DNA of 5,868 nucleotides from positions 1 through 5,868 of the forward strand of contig JALRFG010000132.1 of NCBI GenBank assembly GCA_023253795.1. Direction: 5' to 3'. This DNA comes from Methylocystis sp. GTDB lineage: Bacteria > Pseudomonadota > Alphaproteobacteria > Rhizobiales > Beijerinckiaceae. Below are positions 4,796 to 5,868 of this stretch, piece after piece (positions within the stretch are counted from its first letter, which is position 1; each line of letters begins with the position of its first letter). The notes beneath the pieces are model-generated. The model was not told the DNA's origin. It did no database searches and was given only the letters and a program-made list of their open reading frames with translations. The position numbers were made by a program, and so were the translations under genes.

Positions 4796-5868
4796 TTAGT
4801 GCTCCGAACCGGTGATCCGGGGCAGCGTCTCGAACTGATGGAACGGCGGCGGCGACGGCAGCGTCCATTCCAGCGTCGTCGCGCCGGGGCCCCACGGATT
4901 GGCGCCGGCTGCGCGCTTGCGCAGGAAGGCCTCGATCACCGTGTAGAAGAAAACCACCATGCTGAACGCGCCGATATAAGCGCCGATCGACGACAGATAG
5001 TTCCAGGTCGCGAAGGCGTCCGGATAGTCGATGTAACGACGCGGCATGCCGGCGAGACCAAGGAAGTGCTGCGGGAAGAACGTCAGATTGACGCCAATGA
5101 ACAGGATGAGGAAGTGAATCTTCGACAGCGTCTCATTGTAGAGATAGCCGGTCATCTTCGGGAACCAGTAATAGAACCCAGCGAAGACGCCGAACACCGC
5201 GCCGAGCGACATCGTGTAGTGGAAGTGCGCCACGACATAATAGGTCTCGTGCAGCTGACGGTCGGCGCTGGCGTTCGCCAGAACGACGCCGGTGACGCCG
5301 CCCATGGTGAACACGAAAATGAAGCCGATCGCCCACACCATCGGCGCGCGGAACGAGATCGAGCCGCCCCACATCGTCGCGATCCACGAGAAGATCTTGA
5401 TGCCGGTCGGCACCGCGATCACCATCGTCGCGAAGACGAAATAGCGCTGCGCATTCAGCGACAGACCGACCGTATACATGTGGTGCGCCCACACGATACA
5501 GCCGAGGAAGCCGATGCAGACCATCGCATAGGCCATGCCGAGATAGCCGAAGACCGGCTTGCGCGAGAAGGTCGACACGATGTGGCTGATCAAGCCGAAG
5601 GCCGGCAGAATCAGCACGTAAACTTCCGGATGGCCGAAGAACCAGAACAGATGCTGGAACAGCAGCGGATCGCCGCCGCCGGCCGGATCATAGAACATGG
5701 TGCCGAAGTTACGGTCGGTCAGCAGCATGGTGATGGCGCCGGCGAGAACCGGCAGCGTCAGCACGAGCAGGAAGGCCGTCACCAGCATCGCCCAGGCGAA
5801 CAGCGGCATCTTGTGCAGCGTCATGCCCGGAGCGCGCATGTTGAAGATCGTGGTGATCAGATTGATCG
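4796..5868 (-). CDS. ctaD: Cytochrome c oxidase subunit I (aa3-type), 5' end missing
   Basis: This is the catalytic subunit of the heme-copper terminal oxidase in the cytoplasmic membrane, which reduces O2 to water and pumps protons. The frame stays open through the right edge, so the N-terminal part is absent and 356 residues are visible. Metal and proton-path residues align without gaps to Paracoccus numbering, if the Met at 5839 is residue 207. Seen are GHPEVY (CuB His276, Glu278, Tyr280; His codon 5630-5632), the WAHH pair (CuB His325/326), Lys354 of the K channel in GIKIFSW, the AHFHY pair (heme a3 His411 and heme a His413, codons at 5225-5227 and 5219-5221) and the PRRY arginines (473/474) near the heme propionates. 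About 197 N-terminal residues, including the D-channel entrance, lie outside. All six visible lysines use AAG. A terminator-like hairpin follows the TAA stop, and ctaB lies 84 bases downstream. The A-family aa3 assignment is secure. Confidence 0.97.
   Translation of the reverse strand, partial: INLITTIFNMRAPGMTLHKMPLFAWAMLVTAFLLVLTLPVLAGAITMLLTDRNFGTMFYDPAGGGDPLLFQHLFWFFGHPEVYVLILPAFGLISHIVSTFSRKPVFGYLGMAYAMVCIGFLGCIVWAHHMYTVGLSLNAQRYFVFATMVIAVPTGIKIFSWIATMWGGSISFRAPMVWAIGFIFVFTMGGVTGVVLANASADRQLHETYYVVAHFHYTMSLGAVFGVFAGFYYWFPKMTGYLYNETLSKIHFLILFIGVNLTFFPQHFLGLAGMPRRYIDYPDAFATWNYLSSIGAYIGAFSMVVFFYTVIEAFLRKRAAGANPWGPGATTLEWTLPSPPPFHQFETLPRITGSEH

Noticed and set aside
3906..4895. Minus-strand open frame of 329 codons spanning the ctaD/ctaB junction
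   Set aside because: It is in a different frame over the end of ctaD and most of ctaB, and its Arg/Ala-rich product is a typical out-of-frame artefact of high-GC coding DNA.

Overview
The window is an ordinary, well-preserved piece of an alphaproteobacterial aa3-type cytochrome c oxidase (cox/cta) cluster. All genes lie on the minus strand, so it reads from right to left. In order of transcription it holds ctaD (subunit I, 5' end cut by the right edge), ctaB (heme O synthase), a small CoxF-like single-span membrane protein, ctaG (Cox11, CuB insertion), ctaE/coxC (subunit III), a DUF983 zinc-ribbon membrane protein, a SURF1 family protein, and the first half of thrC (threonine synthase, cut by the left edge). 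High GC, this gene order and the small CoxF-like gene between ctaB and ctaG suggest Alphaproteobacteria, most likely Hyphomicrobiales (Rhizobiales). Genus cannot be fixed from the sequence alone.

The genes work together. CtaD and CtaE are core subunits of the proton-pumping terminal oxidase. CtaB makes heme O, the precursor of heme A. CtaG delivers copper to the CuB site of CtaD, and SURF1 assists heme a insertion. The CoxF-like and DUF983 proteins are poorly characterised companions, probably also in assembly. ThrC is a metabolic gene at the distal end with no direct link to respiration. Subunit II (ctaC) and heme A synthase (ctaA) are not in the window; ctaC would be expected just upstream of ctaD, beyond the right edge.

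The most interesting signal lies between the genes. Perfect GC-rich hairpins followed by T-rich stretches, with the look of intrinsic terminators, sit directly after each of the two structural subunit genes, ctaD (4751-4785) and ctaE (1957-1990). Assembly genes follow both. A weaker hairpin lies in front of ctaE. Ribosome-binding sites and lysine codon choice fit the same picture: strong signals on structural genes, weaker ones on several assembly genes. This suggests that subunit and chaperone output are set separately within one gene string. No mobile element, CRISPR array, tRNA, rRNA or clear promoter was seen. I found no convincing new biological system.
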